DNA of 51,625 bases from positions 1 to 51,625 of the forward strand of contig JAGMBW010000040.1 of the NCBI GenBank assembly GCA_023129535.1, in the 5' to 3' direction. Under the pieces are notes generated by a model, which saw only the letters and a program-made list of their open reading frames with translations, was not told where the DNA came from and did not search any database. Shown here piece by piece: positions 17,374-26,283 of this stretch. Each line of letters begins with the position of its first letter. Position 1 is the stretch's first letter. The DNA is from Desulfobacterales bacterium. GTDB lineage: Bacteria; Desulfobacterota; Desulfobacteria; Desulfobacterales; C00003060. The position numbers were made by a program, and so were the translations under genes.

Positions 17374-18536
17374 GGGATCAACCTATCAACGGAAAAGCTC
17401 TGGATAGAAAACGAAAAATCATGATCATCGCCGGAGAGGCCTCTGGTGACCTTCACGGGGCAAACCTGGTGAGAGCCATGCGGTCGCTCAACCCGGACCT
17501 TAGTTTCTTTGGCATAGGTGGCAATGCGCTTGGAGAAGCTGGAGTTCAGATAAAGGTTGATAATTCAAAAATAGCTGTTGTCGGACTTTCGGAGGCCCTT
17601 TCAAAGCTTAAAATCCTTCTCAGTGCCCTTCGGATTGCCAAGGAAAACCTGAAAAGAATCCGCCCCGATCTACTTATTGTCATCGATTTCCCGGACTTTA
17701 ATCTGCGCGTCGCCACGGTGGCTAAGAAACTGGGTATCCCGGTCATGTACTACATTAGTCCTCAGATATGGGCATGGCGTACCGGGAGGGTGAAGAAGAT
17801 AAAGAAGGTGGTCGATCATATGGTGGTTATCTTCCCCTTCGAGGTGGATTTTTATAAGAAGCGGAACGTACCGGTCACCTTTGTGGGGCACCCCTTACTG
17901 GACAGCATGCGACCCAGGGGAACTCATGAGAAAGCTGAGGACCTGAGGGGCAATGGTTTTCTCGTAGGCCTTCTGCCTGGTAGTCGGAACGAGGAGGTCA
18001 CACGCCTTCTTCCCACGATGGTAAAGACGGCAGCGATTCTCTCGGAACGGATTCCAGGTATCCGCTTTGCCATACCTGCGGCCTCTTCAGTGGACAGGAC
18101 CCTGGTAGAGACAATCGCACAGGAAGGAGCCGCAAAGTTTTTGGTTCTGTCAGACAGGCTTCGAGACATATTGGATGAGGCCACACTGCTCATAACAGCT
18201 TCGGGGACCGTTACCCTGGAGGCAGCCATAGCGGGTACGCCGATGATCATTGTGTACAAGGTGTCGGGTCTCAGTTACTGGGTTGGAAAGCGTTTGATTC
18301 GGGTAAAACATATTGGTCTGGCCAACCTGGTAGCCGGAAGATCGATTGTGCCAGAGCTGATTCAGCACGAAGTCTCAGCAGAAAAGATTGCCCATCAGGC
18401 ATTACGGATACTTAGAGACGAAAACAAGCTTGCTGAGATGCGGCACGAGCTGCGTCGTGTTGCACAGAGCCTGGGCCCTGCAGGAGCCTCGAAGCGGGCT
18501 GCTGAGGTGGCGATGAGGTTGCTTTCGAGGCAATGA
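17370..18536 (+). CDS. lpxB: Lipid-A-disaccharide synthase LpxB
   Basis: A 388-residue GT19 enzyme that joins UDP-2,3-diacylglucosamine and lipid X into the beta-1,6 disaccharide. Signatures visible are IIAGEASGDLHGANLV (near residue 19), SPQIWAWRTGRVKKI, FVGHPLLDSM and GLLPGSRNEEV. I kept the TTG at 17370, which overlaps the preceding stop (TTGA) and has AGGGA just upstream; ATG 17421 is an alternative that would begin right at the conserved core. Peripheral membrane enzyme. Follows lpxI through one oxidoreductase gene and is probably in the same transcript. Confidence 0.95.
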   Translation: MRDQPINGKALDRKRKIMIIAGEASGDLHGANLVRAMRSLNPDLSFFGIGGNALGEAGVQIKVDNSKIAVVGLSEALSKLKILLSALRIAKENLKRIRPDLLIVIDFPDFNLRVATVAKKLGIPVMYYISPQIWAWRTGRVKKIKKVVDHMVVIFPFEVDFYKKRNVPVTFVGHPLLDSMRPRGTHEKAEDLRGNGFLVGLLPGSRNEEVTRLLPTMVKTAAILSERIPGIRFAIPAASSVDRTLVETIAQEGAAKFLVLSDRLRDILDEATLLITASGTVTLEAAIAGTPMIIVYKVSGLSYWVGKRLIRVKHIGLANLVAGRSIVPELIQHEVSAEKIAHQALRILRDENKLAEMRHELRRVAQSLGPAGASKRAAEVAMRLLSRQ

Positions 18537-18620
18537 ATTGAATATTGAATATTGATAATTGATAATTGAAAGGCAATGAGGAATCAATCTTCAATGGTCA
18601 ATAGACAATCGTCAATCGTA
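18533..18620. repeat. Word-repeat array family G (ATTGAATATTGATAATTGA), inverted
   Basis: TTGAATATTGAATATTGATAATTGATAATTGAAAGG (as successive short units) begins at the lpxB stop. The complementary words (AATCAATCTTCAATGGTC, GACAATCGTCAATCG) lie inside the first codons of the next gene. The array therefore reaches into coding sequence or the true start lies further downstream. Confidence 0.8.
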
Positions 18621-19280
18621 TGGTGGGATAGATTCAAGTGGTGGCTGGTCGGGTGCTTAGGGAAAGGGTTGGTGGACCTGATTTGCAGCACCATGCGTAT
18701 TCAAGTCGTTGACTTTGAGAAGGCGCGGGCGGAGATCGGGTCAAGGAGATTCATCTTTGCCTTTTGGCATTCGAGAATAGTTGTGCTTAGCTACCTTTAC
18801 AGGGGGTTGGGCGCTGCCATCCTCGTCAGTAAATCCAAGGATGGGGAGATTATTGCACAAATACTTCAACGCCAGGGTCAGGAGACCATCCGCGGATCTA
18901 CCTCACGGGACGCTGTTCGAGCTCTGGCAAGGTTAATCAAGACCCTTAAGGAGGAGACTTGTCCTGGAGTTGTGGTTCCGGACGGTCCAAGGGGACCACG
19001 GTTCAAGGTTCAGCCAGGGGTCATTACCCTGGCAAAAAAGACCGGCTATGCTATTGTGCCGGTCAGCTACAGCGCTAACAGATTGAAAATATTTGCCAGT
19101 TGGGACCGTTTTATCCTGCCCTATCCATTCACCGAGGGCCGAGTTATATACGGCACACCTATTTCGGTCCCAGGCGACATTGATCCCGATGAAGAAGATG
19201 CCTATCGCATAAGGCTGGAAGCCGAACTTAATCATATCACAAAAACAGTGGACCGCTACTACGGGCATAGAATAGACTAA
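18576..19280 (+). CDS. DUF374 lysophospholipid acyltransferase-family protein
   Basis: A 234-residue protein of the DUF374 family, related to lysophospholipid/lipid A acyltransferases. The motif FAFWHSRIVVLSYLY holds the conserved Trp-His, SKSKDGEIIAQIL is the second conserved block, and VVPDGPRGPRFKVQPGVITLAKKTG is diagnostic. Such genes often lie next to lpxB, waaA or msbA and are thought to acylate lipid A or a phospholipid at the inner membrane; the acyl donor and acceptor are not known. The first 15 residues are encoded by repeat words, so the true start may be GTG or ATG further in; 18576 has a weak GAAAGG just upstream. Confidence 0.85.
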   Translation: MRNQSSMVNRQSSIVWWDRFKWWLVGCLGKGLVDLICSTMRIQVVDFEKARAEIGSRRFIFAFWHSRIVVLSYLYRGLGAAILVSKSKDGEIIAQILQRQGQETIRGSTSRDAVRALARLIKTLKEETCPGVVVPDGPRGPRFKVQPGVITLAKKTGYAIVPVSYSANRLKIFASWDRFILPYPFTEGRVIYGTPISVPGDIDPDEEDAYRIRLEAELNHITKTVDRYYGHRID

Positions 19281-19286
19281 CATCTC

Positions 19287-19336
19287 ACCTGGAGTGATGG
19301 AGTGATGGTACTCCATTACTCCAACACTCCTTTTTT
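19287..19336. repeat. Short family-B array between the DUF374 gene and msbA
   Basis: TGGAGTGATGGAGTGATGG (19291-19309) is followed at once by CTCCATTACTCCAACACTCC (19310-19329), a compact inverted repeat. Confidence 0.85.
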
Positions 19337-19354
19337 CCCTACTTTGTGTACGGT

Positions 19355-21151
19355 ATGGCTAAGAACCAACGCGACACCGACTTGCCAGAGATATACCGCC
19401 GGATTTTTGCGCTCGTAAAATCCCAGTGGGTACGTATGCTCTGGGCCATGTTTTGCATGATGATGGTGGCGATGCTCACCGCTGGGACGGCCTATCTTGT
19501 AAAGCCCGTACTGGACGAAATTTTTGTCAAAAAAGATGTGACGATGTTGAAACTCCTCCCCCTTGCTATCATTATCATCTACGTGTTGAGAGGGGCTGCC
19601 TACTTTGGACAGGCATATTTGATGAATTATGTGGGGTTCAGCATTATCAAGCGGTTGCGTGACGAGCTGTACAGTCACATTCAGATGTTGCCGTTGTCGT
19701 TTTTCCACAAGAATGACACCGGCGTGCTGATGGCAAGGATTATGAACGACGTTAACATTGTAAAGGGGATGGTATCCGATGCTGTTACAGGGGCGCTAAA
19801 GGATTCTTTCACCATAATAGGCTTGCTATTCGTCATCTTTTACCGGGACTGGGTGCTGGCTTTGATTGCAGTCACTATTTTACCTGTGGCTGTAATCCCC
19901 ATCGTGAAGTTTGGCAGGCGGATGCGCAAATTCAGTACCCGGTGCCAGGAAGCCATGGCCGATATGAGCTTCCTTCTCCATGAGACCCTTACAGGCGGGA
20001 GAATCGTAAAGGCCTTTGGGATGGAGTCGTATGAGAATAAGCGTTTTTTTGAAAAAACGAGTCGGTTGTTTAAGTACGAGATCAGGAAGGCAATCGTCAG
20101 ATCGATGTCTTCACCTGTCATGGAACTGTTGGGAGGCCTTGGTATTACGGCTATTATCTGGTACGGCGGATACAAGGTCATCATGGGGACATCCACACCG
20201 GGCACGTTCTTTTCGTTTATGGCAGCGCTCATAATGCTGTATGCGCCGATCAAGAAGCTCAGTCCACTGAACAACGTTATCCAGGAAGGGATGGCTGCAG
20301 CGGTTCGGGTCTATGATATCCTCGATACCGGCTCGGAAATTGAAGAGCGTCAGGACGCTGTGATGCTTGAGCCGGGGCATCACTCAGTAGTTTTTGAAAA
20401 TGTGTTTTTCAAGTACGAGGAGCAGATGGTCCTGAGAAACATTAATCTTGAGGTTAAGAGCGGGGAGGTCGTTGCCCTGGTGGGCATGAGCGGTGGGGGC
20501 AAGACTACCATGGTGGATTTGATTCCTCGCTTCTATGATGTAACCGAAGGGGCGATCCTCATCGACGGCCGTGATATTCGGGATGTGACACTAAGTTCAC
20601 TTCGGAGCCAGATCGGGATCGTGACCCAGGACCCCATCCTTTTCAATGATACCATTCGAAAGAATATTGCCTATGGCAATCTCGATGCCTCGGAGTCGGA
20701 CATCATTGCGGCTGCTAAGGCCGCCTATGCTTATGATTTCATACAAAGGTTTTCCAACGGGTTCGATACGGTGGTGGGCGAAAAGGGCGTTCGGCTTTCC
20801 GGGGGGGAAAAGCAGCGCATTTGTATTGCCCGCGCGCTTTTGAAGAATGCTCCCATCCTGATCCTGGATGAAGCCACCTCGTCATTGGATACTGAGTCGG
20901 AACTGGCTGTTCAGCGCGGCCTTGACAACCTGATGATGGGTCGTACCACCTTTGTGGTCGCCCACAGGCTTTCAACCATTCGGAATGCCGACCGGATTAT
21001 AGTGATCGTGGATGGGAGGATTGTGGAGGGGGGCAAGCATGAGGAACTTCTGGCCCTTCAGGGAGAATATCATAAGCTTCACCAGATGCAGTTTGACAAC
21101 AAAGCATGGAGCAGGGAGCATGGAGCAGAGAGCATGGAGCATAGGGCATAG
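19355..21151 (+). CDS. msbA: Lipid A export ABC transporter MsbA
   Basis: A 598-residue half-transporter with a six-helix membrane domain (about 20-310) and an ATPase domain (about 335-575). Walker A is GMSGGGKTTMVDLIPRF, the signature LSGGEKQRICIARALL, Walker B ILILDEATSSLD and the H-loop VVAHRLSTI. It flips core-lipid A across the inner membrane. ATG 19355 is preferred; GTG 19346 is an in-frame alternative and neither has a clear ribosome site. The last 15 or so codons (KAWSREHGAESMEHRA) are encoded by a family-C repeat array, so the C-terminal tail is repeat-derived. Substrate assignment follows from the lipid A gene context. Confidence 0.93.
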   Translation: MAKNQRDTDLPEIYRRIFALVKSQWVRMLWAMFCMMMVAMLTAGTAYLVKPVLDEIFVKKDVTMLKLLPLAIIIIYVLRGAAYFGQAYLMNYVGFSIIKRLRDELYSHIQMLPLSFFHKNDTGVLMARIMNDVNIVKGMVSDAVTGALKDSFTIIGLLFVIFYRDWVLALIAVTILPVAVIPIVKFGRRMRKFSTRCQEAMADMSFLLHETLTGGRIVKAFGMESYENKRFFEKTSRLFKYEIRKAIVRSMSSPVMELLGGLGITAIIWYGGYKVIMGTSTPGTFFSFMAALIMLYAPIKKLSPLNNVIQEGMAAAVRVYDILDTGSEIEERQDAVMLEPGHHSVVFENVFFKYEEQMVLRNINLEVKSGEVVALVGMSGGGKTTMVDLIPRFYDVTEGAILIDGRDIRDVTLSSLRSQIGIVTQDPILFNDTIRKNIAYGNLDASESDIIAAAKAAYAYDFIQRFSNGFDTVVGEKGVRLSGGEKQRICIARALLKNAPILILDEATSSLDTESELAVQRGLDNLMMGRTTFVVAHRLSTIRNADRIIVIVDGRIVEGGKHEELLALQGEYHKLHQMQFDNKAWSREHGAESMEHRA

Positions 21152-21240
21152 CGCATGGAGCATAGAGCATGGAGCATGGAGCAGAGAGCATAGGCCAGAG
21201 GGTTGTCGCTATGCGCTATGCGCTCTGCGTTCTGCAATCA
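21105..21240. repeat. Word-repeat array family C (GGAGCATGGAGCAGAGAGCATAG)
   Basis: GAGCATG/GAGCAGA/GAGCATA units are repeated about twelve times from 21107 to 21195. The complement (GCTATGCGCTATGCGCTCTGCG) lies at 21209-21230, giving a stem-loop. The array overlaps the last codons of msbA and provides its stop. Confidence 0.9.
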
Positions 21241-21262
21241 TTCAGCCAGCCTTTGTACATAG

Positions 21263-22441
21263 ATGAAACTCAACGGCCTCATTAACAGATACCTGTTCAG
21301 GGGAATGATACCGCTGTTCGTTATCAGCCTGCTCTTATTTACTGTCATTTTCTTGATGGCCAGGATACTCGATATCACGGATCTGATCGTCAACCATCGA
21401 GTCAGCGTTTCGTCTGTCCTGCTCCTGTTAATGTATTGCATACCCTCGTTCCTTGTTTTTGTTGTGCCCATGTCTATCATGATGGGTGTGCTTCTTGCCT
21501 TCCTGAGATTGTCAGGTGACAATGAGATCACTGCCCTGAAAGCAAGCGGAGTCAGCGTCTACAGTCTTCTTCCTTCGGTATTCGTCTTCTGTCTCATGGG
21601 ATTCCTGATAACCGGTTTTATGTGTATACATGGCTCGCCGTGGGCGAGGCTTTCTTTCAAGGACCTGCTGTTTGAAACGGCGAGGTCGAATATTCACATA
21701 GGGCTGAAAGGGAGGACATTCAACGACAGTTTTGATGATGTCATGCTGTATGTGGATAAAATCGATGCCAAACAAAGGATGGTGACCGATGTATTTGTGG
21801 AAAACAGGCGAAAGCCCGGAATGCTTAGCACAATAGTTGCGCCCATCGGAGAGTTTCTTTGCGATCCGGACAGACTTGCCTTCCAGTTGAGACTGTATAA
21901 CGGGATTATCAATCAGCTCAGCCAGGACAGGAAGACCATACATTCTGTTAGGTTCGACACCTACGATTTTTATCTTGATCTTGCACCGATTCTGTCTTCA
22001 ATAAAACATGGCCGAAAAAGCAGGAAGGAGATGAGTCTGGCAGAATTGCGCCAAAGATTGAATGAGGCCAACCAGAAGGATACCAAATACTATTTGACCT
22101 CGATGGAATATCACAAGAAATTTTCCATTCCCATCGCATGTTTTGTCCTTGGGTTCATGGCTGTCCCATTGGGAATCCAGCCAAAGGGCGCAAAGCCATC
22201 TTTTGGGATCGTTCTCGGCCTGTTCTTCTTTGTCATTTACTACGCATTGATGTCTGCAGGTTGGGTTCTTGGCGAGGCAGGAATGTGTGCGCCTGCGGTT
22301 GCCATTTGGGTTCCAAATTTGGTTATAGGCGTTATTGCCGCCTATCTATTGTTTATGACGGCCAACGAGCGGCCTGTAAAGACAGTCATAGTTTGTCTTC
22401 AGGTCTTCAAATGGTTGAGGTCGATTTGGAAAAAACAATAG
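21263..22441 (+). CDS. lptF: LPS export ABC transporter permease LptF
   Basis: A 392-residue permease of the YjgP/YjgQ family. Three N-terminal helices (about 12-120), a periplasmic beta-jellyroll domain (about 130-265) and three C-terminal helices (about 290-385) are visible. With LptG and the ATPase LptB it extracts LPS from the inner membrane and passes it to the Lpt bridge. The jellyroll contains RTFNDSFDDVMLYVDKID. It directly precedes lptG. LptA, B and C genes are not in the window. Confidence 0.92.
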   Translation: MKLNGLINRYLFRGMIPLFVISLLLFTVIFLMARILDITDLIVNHRVSVSSVLLLLMYCIPSFLVFVVPMSIMMGVLLAFLRLSGDNEITALKASGVSVYSLLPSVFVFCLMGFLITGFMCIHGSPWARLSFKDLLFETARSNIHIGLKGRTFNDSFDDVMLYVDKIDAKQRMVTDVFVENRRKPGMLSTIVAPIGEFLCDPDRLAFQLRLYNGIINQLSQDRKTIHSVRFDTYDFYLDLAPILSSIKHGRKSRKEMSLAELRQRLNEANQKDTKYYLTSMEYHKKFSIPIACFVLGFMAVPLGIQPKGAKPSFGIVLGLFFFVIYYALMSAGWVLGEAGMCAPAVAIWVPNLVIGVIAAYLLFMTANERPVKTVIVCLQVFKWLRSIWKKQ

Positions 22442-22505
22442 ATCGAGTAGTCAAGTGGTCGACCACTCGACTACTCGACCAATTGCGGAGCGAAGCGGAG
22501 CAATT
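22439..22505. repeat. Family-A array between lptF and lptG
   Basis: ATCGAGTAGTCAAGTGGTCG is followed by ACCACTCGACTACTCGACC, a near-perfect inverted repeat. After it, CAATTGCGGAGCGAAGCGGAGCAATTG forms a second palindrome (22479-22505). lptG starts immediately after. Confidence 0.9.
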
Positions 22506-22508
22506 GCT

Positions 22509-23597
22509 GTGCAGATAATCCACAAATCCCTAATCAGAGAAACGCTGAAGATGTTTACGATTGTCCTGGTAGGGGCAATGAGCATCTATTTGGTAGTCGA
22601 CTTTTTTGAAAAAATCGATGATTTCCTTGAGTCCGCCGTGCCGATATCGGAAGCACTCATCTTCTTTCTGTTCAGGCTTCCCTTAATTGTTGTTCAGGTA
22701 ACGCCGGTCGGGGTGCTGTTAGCTGTGCTTCTGGTCCTTGGCCTTATGGCCAGAAATAATGAGGTCGTGGCCTTGCAAAGTGGCGGGATAAGCACCTATT
22801 ATCTTTTGAAACCCCTTCTTGTTCTGGGTTTGGCTTTTGGTCTTTGCCTTTTTTTCTTTGCTGAGGTCGTGGTCCCGATCACCATGGCGAAGGCCAACTA
22901 TATTTGGAAGGTGAAAGTGAAGAGCAAGGAGCAACTGGCGAGCTTTAGACAAAAGGATATCTGGATCAAAGGACATCGGGCCATTTATCATATTGCCTAT
23001 TTCAACCCGGTTGACAATAGCATATCTGGGGTTACTTTCAACTTCTTCGACGACAAGTTCAACATGGCTAAACGCATTGATGCAAAAAAGGGAATCTATG
23101 AAGATGGCCAGTGGCTCCTCCACGATTGTGTTGAACAGATTCGGCTCAAAAATGGAAGTTACCAGGTGGCCTATCCCTCCCAACGCATCCTGAGGATAGA
23201 TCTTGCTCCTGAGAATCTGAAAACGCTTGTCAAGACATCCGAAGAGATGAGCTTCAACGAATTGTCAACCTATATAGAAAAAATAAAACAGGAAGGATAT
23301 GACCCCACTCCCTATCAAGTGGACTGGCAAGCCAAGCTGGCCTTTCCGTCTGTTTGCCTTGTCATGACGCTAATGGGAACGGCCATTGCCCTCCGGAAAA
23401 GGAAAGGGGAAGGACTCGCCACTGGTGTCGCCTATGGTATCGGAGTCGCTTTTTGCTATTGGGTCCTTTACGGTTTTTGCCTGTCACTGGGGTATAATGG
23501 CGTGCTGCGGCCATTTGTGGCAGCCTGGCTCACGAACACGATCTTTGTCCTCCTGGGGATTGTGATGCTGTTTCACTCAGGGGCTTCGCCCCAATAG
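22509..23597 (+). CDS. lptG: LPS export ABC transporter permease LptG
   Basis: A 362-residue permease of the YjgP/YjgQ family, paralogous to LptF. It begins QIIHKSLIRETLKMFTIVL, then has helices to about 115, a periplasmic domain (about 125-260) and three C-terminal helices (about 275-355). I prefer GTG 22509 because upstream in-frame codons, including GTG 22455, lie in the repeat array and encode no plausible protein. With LptF it forms the membrane part of the LPS extractor. It ends GASPQ, with the stop in front of another array. Confidence 0.92.
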   Translation: MQIIHKSLIRETLKMFTIVLVGAMSIYLVVDFFEKIDDFLESAVPISEALIFFLFRLPLIVVQVTPVGVLLAVLLVLGLMARNNEVVALQSGGISTYYLLKPLLVLGLAFGLCLFFFAEVVVPITMAKANYIWKVKVKSKEQLASFRQKDIWIKGHRAIYHIAYFNPVDNSISGVTFNFFDDKFNMAKRIDAKKGIYEDGQWLLHDCVEQIRLKNGSYQVAYPSQRILRIDLAPENLKTLVKTSEEMSFNELSTYIEKIKQEGYDPTPYQVDWQAKLAFPSVCLVMTLMGTAIALRKRKGEGLATGVAYGIGVAFCYWVLYGFCLSLGYNGVLRPFVAAWLTNTIFVLLGIVMLFHSGASPQ

Positions 23598-23742
23598 TAG
23601 TGATGGAGTACTGGAGTGATGGATTGATAGAACCTTGCTTGCTGCCCACTACTCCAATACTCCATTACTCCATCACTCCGTCAACGATTACAACTTTAGG
23701 CACTTTAGTTCACTTTAGGCACTTTAGCTCACTTTCGGTTCC
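23598..23742. repeat. Family-B inverted array followed by family-F words
   Basis: GTGATGGAGTACTGGAGTGATGG (in units) at 23600-23625 pairs with CTACTCCAATACTCCATTACTCC at 23650-23678. TTTAGGCACTTTAGTTCAC units then follow to 23735, just before the waaA start. Confidence 0.88.
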
Positions 23743-23745
23743 AAG

Positions 23746-26190
23746 ATGATCCTCTTATACAATATTTTGTTCTTGCTCGGAAGCCTTGTAATGCTCCCTT
23801 TCTTTGTGGTAAAGGCCCTCACGCTTGAAAAGAGACGAACAACGGTCCTGAAGAGGCTGTATCCAGGCTTCCAGATGCCCCAATTCCCGGGAAAGCCGAT
23901 ATGGATACACACCGTGTCAGTTGGAGAGGTTCTGTCGGCCACCACCTTGATCAAGGGGATCAAAAAGAAATATCCCGATCGGGCTCTTGTCTGTTCGGTT
24001 TCAACCCAGAGCGGCTACCAGATAGCCACCCAATCTTTGTCCAAAGAGGCCGATTTCGTTTTTTTCTTTCCTTATGATTTTTTGTGGGCGGTCAAGGACG
24101 TTTTTCGTAGAATTGACCCTTCCCTTTTTCTTCTTGTGGAGACCGACCTGTGGCCCAATTTCCTGCATGAAATGGCAAAGTTCCGTGTGCCTGCCATTTT
24201 TGTAAACGGCAGATTCTCACCCCGTTCCTACAGGAGATACAAGCGGTTCTCTTTTTTCACAAAGCCACTGGTTTCAAATTTTGCCTGTTGTTGCATGCAG
24301 ACAGAGATAGACGCCAGGCGGATCATATCCCTTGGCGCGGCCAAAGAGAGGGTTGAGGTCACTGGAAACATCAAGTTTGACCAGCCCTTGATGCCTGCAT
24401 GCGAGGAGAATATCAATGAGCTAAAGGCCTCGATGAGAATTGGAGGGGATGCGAGGATATTCCTGGCCGGTAGTACCCATGAGGGGGAAGAGGCAATTCT
24501 CTTGCGTTGCTTTGAAGCCCTGAGGGAAGGTTTTCCTGATCTGGTTCTGGTGATGGCACCGAGAGATCCCGGACGTGCCTCTTCCGTTCAACATATGTTT
24601 AAGAAGGCTGGCCTGGTGGCCCCTTTGAGGACCGAATTAGACAAGATGGATGCTGGCATCACACCCGATGCCATCATTGTGGATACCATGGGGGAACTGA
24701 GGCGGCTATACGCTATTGCTGATGTGGTCTACGTGGGAAAGAGCCTTGTCAATCTCGGCGGGCAAAACCCACTCGAGCCTGCTGTTTTCAAAAAGCCTAT
24801 TCTCTTCGGGCCGTATATGTTTAATTTTGAGCTGATCGCTGAAACGCTTCTCCGAGAAGGTGGGGCTGTTCAGGTGGCAAACGGGGATGGTCTCCTGGAG
24901 GAAGTTGGGGCCCTCCTGCGCGACACCGATCGTTCTCATCTGATGGGACAGAAAGCCTATGAGGTTTTCTGTATGAACCGGGGCGCGGTTAACAGGGTGT
25001 TAGGAGTTGTTGAAAGATTTCTGAGCTGCAATCCGCAATCCCTGCCCGCCAGTCGCCTTCGCTCCAGGCGATGGCAGGCGGGCGCAATCCGTAATGCCAT
25101 ACAAGAGGTGATGATCAGGGGAGATATAACTGATCCAGCGTTTTCATCACCCCTTGAATGTGTGCTTTACGCGTGTTCAAAGATTTACCAGATGGCGGTG
25201 GCAGTTAGAGTTCGCTTGTATGAAAAAGGTGTTCTCAGGTCAAAAAGGCTGCCATGTAAAGTGATATCTATTGGCAATATGACAGTAGGAGGGACGGGAA
25301 AGACCCCCATGGTCCACTACGTGGCAAATTTGTTGAAAGGTCTTGGTCTTGAGGTAGCAATCATCAGCCGGGGCTATAGGGGGTATGCGCAGTACGCAGG
25401 GGGGATCGTTTCAGACGGAAATAAGATTGTCATGGGACCCCGGGCCTCGGGTGATGAGCCCCATCTCATGGCATCAAAACTAAAAGGGATTCCTGTGCTG
25501 GTTGGCAAAGATCGTTATCAGGCCGGGAGACTGGCTATCAGCAGGTTCGGCTCATCGGTGTTGGTTCTTGATGATGGCTTTCAGCACCTCTCCTTAAGAC
25601 GGGACTTGAATTTGTTGCTTTTGGATAGCACGTGTCCCCTTGGCAACGGACATTGTATTCCAAGGGGCACACTCCGGGAGCCAGCGGAAGAGCTGAAGCG
25701 TGCCAGCGCCCTCATCCTGACCCGATGGACGAATGAGAGCGATCTGGCTCAGGTGAGCTCCATGATCGAGGCCCATGCCCGCGGACGTCCGATTTTCAAA
25801 TGCACGCACGTCTGTGACAGTCTGTTTGTGGCCGGACAAAAAGAGTCCCCCGGTTTAGCGATGCTAAAGAGGCGAAGGCTTTTTTTGTTTTCCGGTATTG
25901 CTCGAAATGAGAGTTTCCGTGAAACCATTTCCGGACTTGAAGGCGATATCGTTGGCTTCCTTGAGTTTCCGGACCATCATCGGTATTCTCAACACGATCT
26001 GAGGATTATCTGGAAAAGGGCCAGGGAGTTGAACGTGGACAGCATTATCACCACCGAGAAGGATTACGTGAATATTCTGACTGAGATTCCATCAACGCCG
26101 CAACTCCTCGTCCTGACCATTGGGATTTCCTTTGGCGATGATGCGGAACCCTTTGACAGCTATATCAAAAACTGGGCATTGTGCCCTTAG
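23746..26190 (+). CDS. waaA-lpxK: Fused Kdo transferase (WaaA) and lipid A 4'-kinase (LpxK)
   Basis: One 814-codon frame encodes two complete lipid A enzymes. Residues 1-426 are WaaA/KdtA: an N-terminal membrane anchor (2-22), IHTVSVGEVLSATTLI, LLVETDLWPNFLHE and the family signature SLVNLGGQNPLEPAVF. This domain transfers Kdo from CMP-Kdo to lipid IVA. Residues about 456-814 are LpxK: SIGNMTVGGTGKTPMVHYV (P-loop near 510-520), ISRGYRGY and VLVLDDGFQHLSLRRD. LpxK phosphorylates the 4' position just before the WaaA step. The roughly 30-residue linker is encoded by a hairpin repeat. ATG 25111 (Met456) could be an internal start giving separate LpxK. No stop or frameshift separates the halves. 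Preceded by no ribosome site. Confidence 0.93.
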   Translation: MILLYNILFLLGSLVMLPFFVVKALTLEKRRTTVLKRLYPGFQMPQFPGKPIWIHTVSVGEVLSATTLIKGIKKKYPDRALVCSVSTQSGYQIATQSLSKEADFVFFFPYDFLWAVKDVFRRIDPSLFLLVETDLWPNFLHEMAKFRVPAIFVNGRFSPRSYRRYKRFSFFTKPLVSNFACCCMQTEIDARRIISLGAAKERVEVTGNIKFDQPLMPACEENINELKASMRIGGDARIFLAGSTHEGEEAILLRCFEALREGFPDLVLVMAPRDPGRASSVQHMFKKAGLVAPLRTELDKMDAGITPDAIIVDTMGELRRLYAIADVVYVGKSLVNLGGQNPLEPAVFKKPILFGPYMFNFELIAETLLREGGAVQVANGDGLLEEVGALLRDTDRSHLMGQKAYEVFCMNRGAVNRVLGVVERFLSCNPQSLPASRLRSRRWQAGAIRNAIQEVMIRGDITDPAFSSPLECVLYACSKIYQMAVAVRVRLYEKGVLRSKRLPCKVISIGNMTVGGTGKTPMVHYVANLLKGLGLEVAIISRGYRGYAQYAGGIVSDGNKIVMGPRASGDEPHLMASKLKGIPVLVGKDRYQAGRLAISRFGSSVLVLDDGFQHLSLRRDLNLLLLDSTCPLGNGHCIPRGTLREPAEELKRASALILTRWTNESDLAQVSSMIEAHARGRPIFKCTHVCDSLFVAGQKESPGLAMLKRRRLFLFSGIARNESFRETISGLEGDIVGFLEFPDHHRYSQHDLRIIWKRARELNVDSIITTEKDYVNILTEIPSTPQLLVLTIGISFGDDAEPFDSYIKNWALCP
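25028..25091. repeat. REP-like hairpin inside the waaA-lpxK linker
   Basis: A stem (CCTGCCCGCCAG to TGGCAGGCGGG, 25041-25082) encloses a perfect inner stem TCGCCT/AGGCGA with a 7-nt loop. The 8-bp direct repeat GCAATCCG flanks it at 25028-25035 and 25084-25091. It lies where the waaA-lpxK intergenic gap would be expected. Confidence 0.85.
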
Positions 26191-26216
26191 CCGGCCGAAC
26201 GGACTCAACACGAATT

Positions 26217-26258
26217 AAACCCATCACTCCAGTACTCCATTGCTCCAATGCTCCGGTA
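26217..26258. repeat. Remnant of a family-B array before waaF
   Basis: ACCCATCACTCCAGTACTCC followed by ATTGCTCCAATGCTCC shows one arm only; the second arm is missing. Confidence 0.75.
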
Positions 26259-26283
26259 GGGCGGAGCCCCGGACGTTCGCCTG

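Noticed and set aside
25028-25091. Frameshift or assembly error at the waaA-lpxK junction
   Set aside because: The frame is open throughout and both domains are complete; an error would more likely break it. Read support would still be worth seeing.
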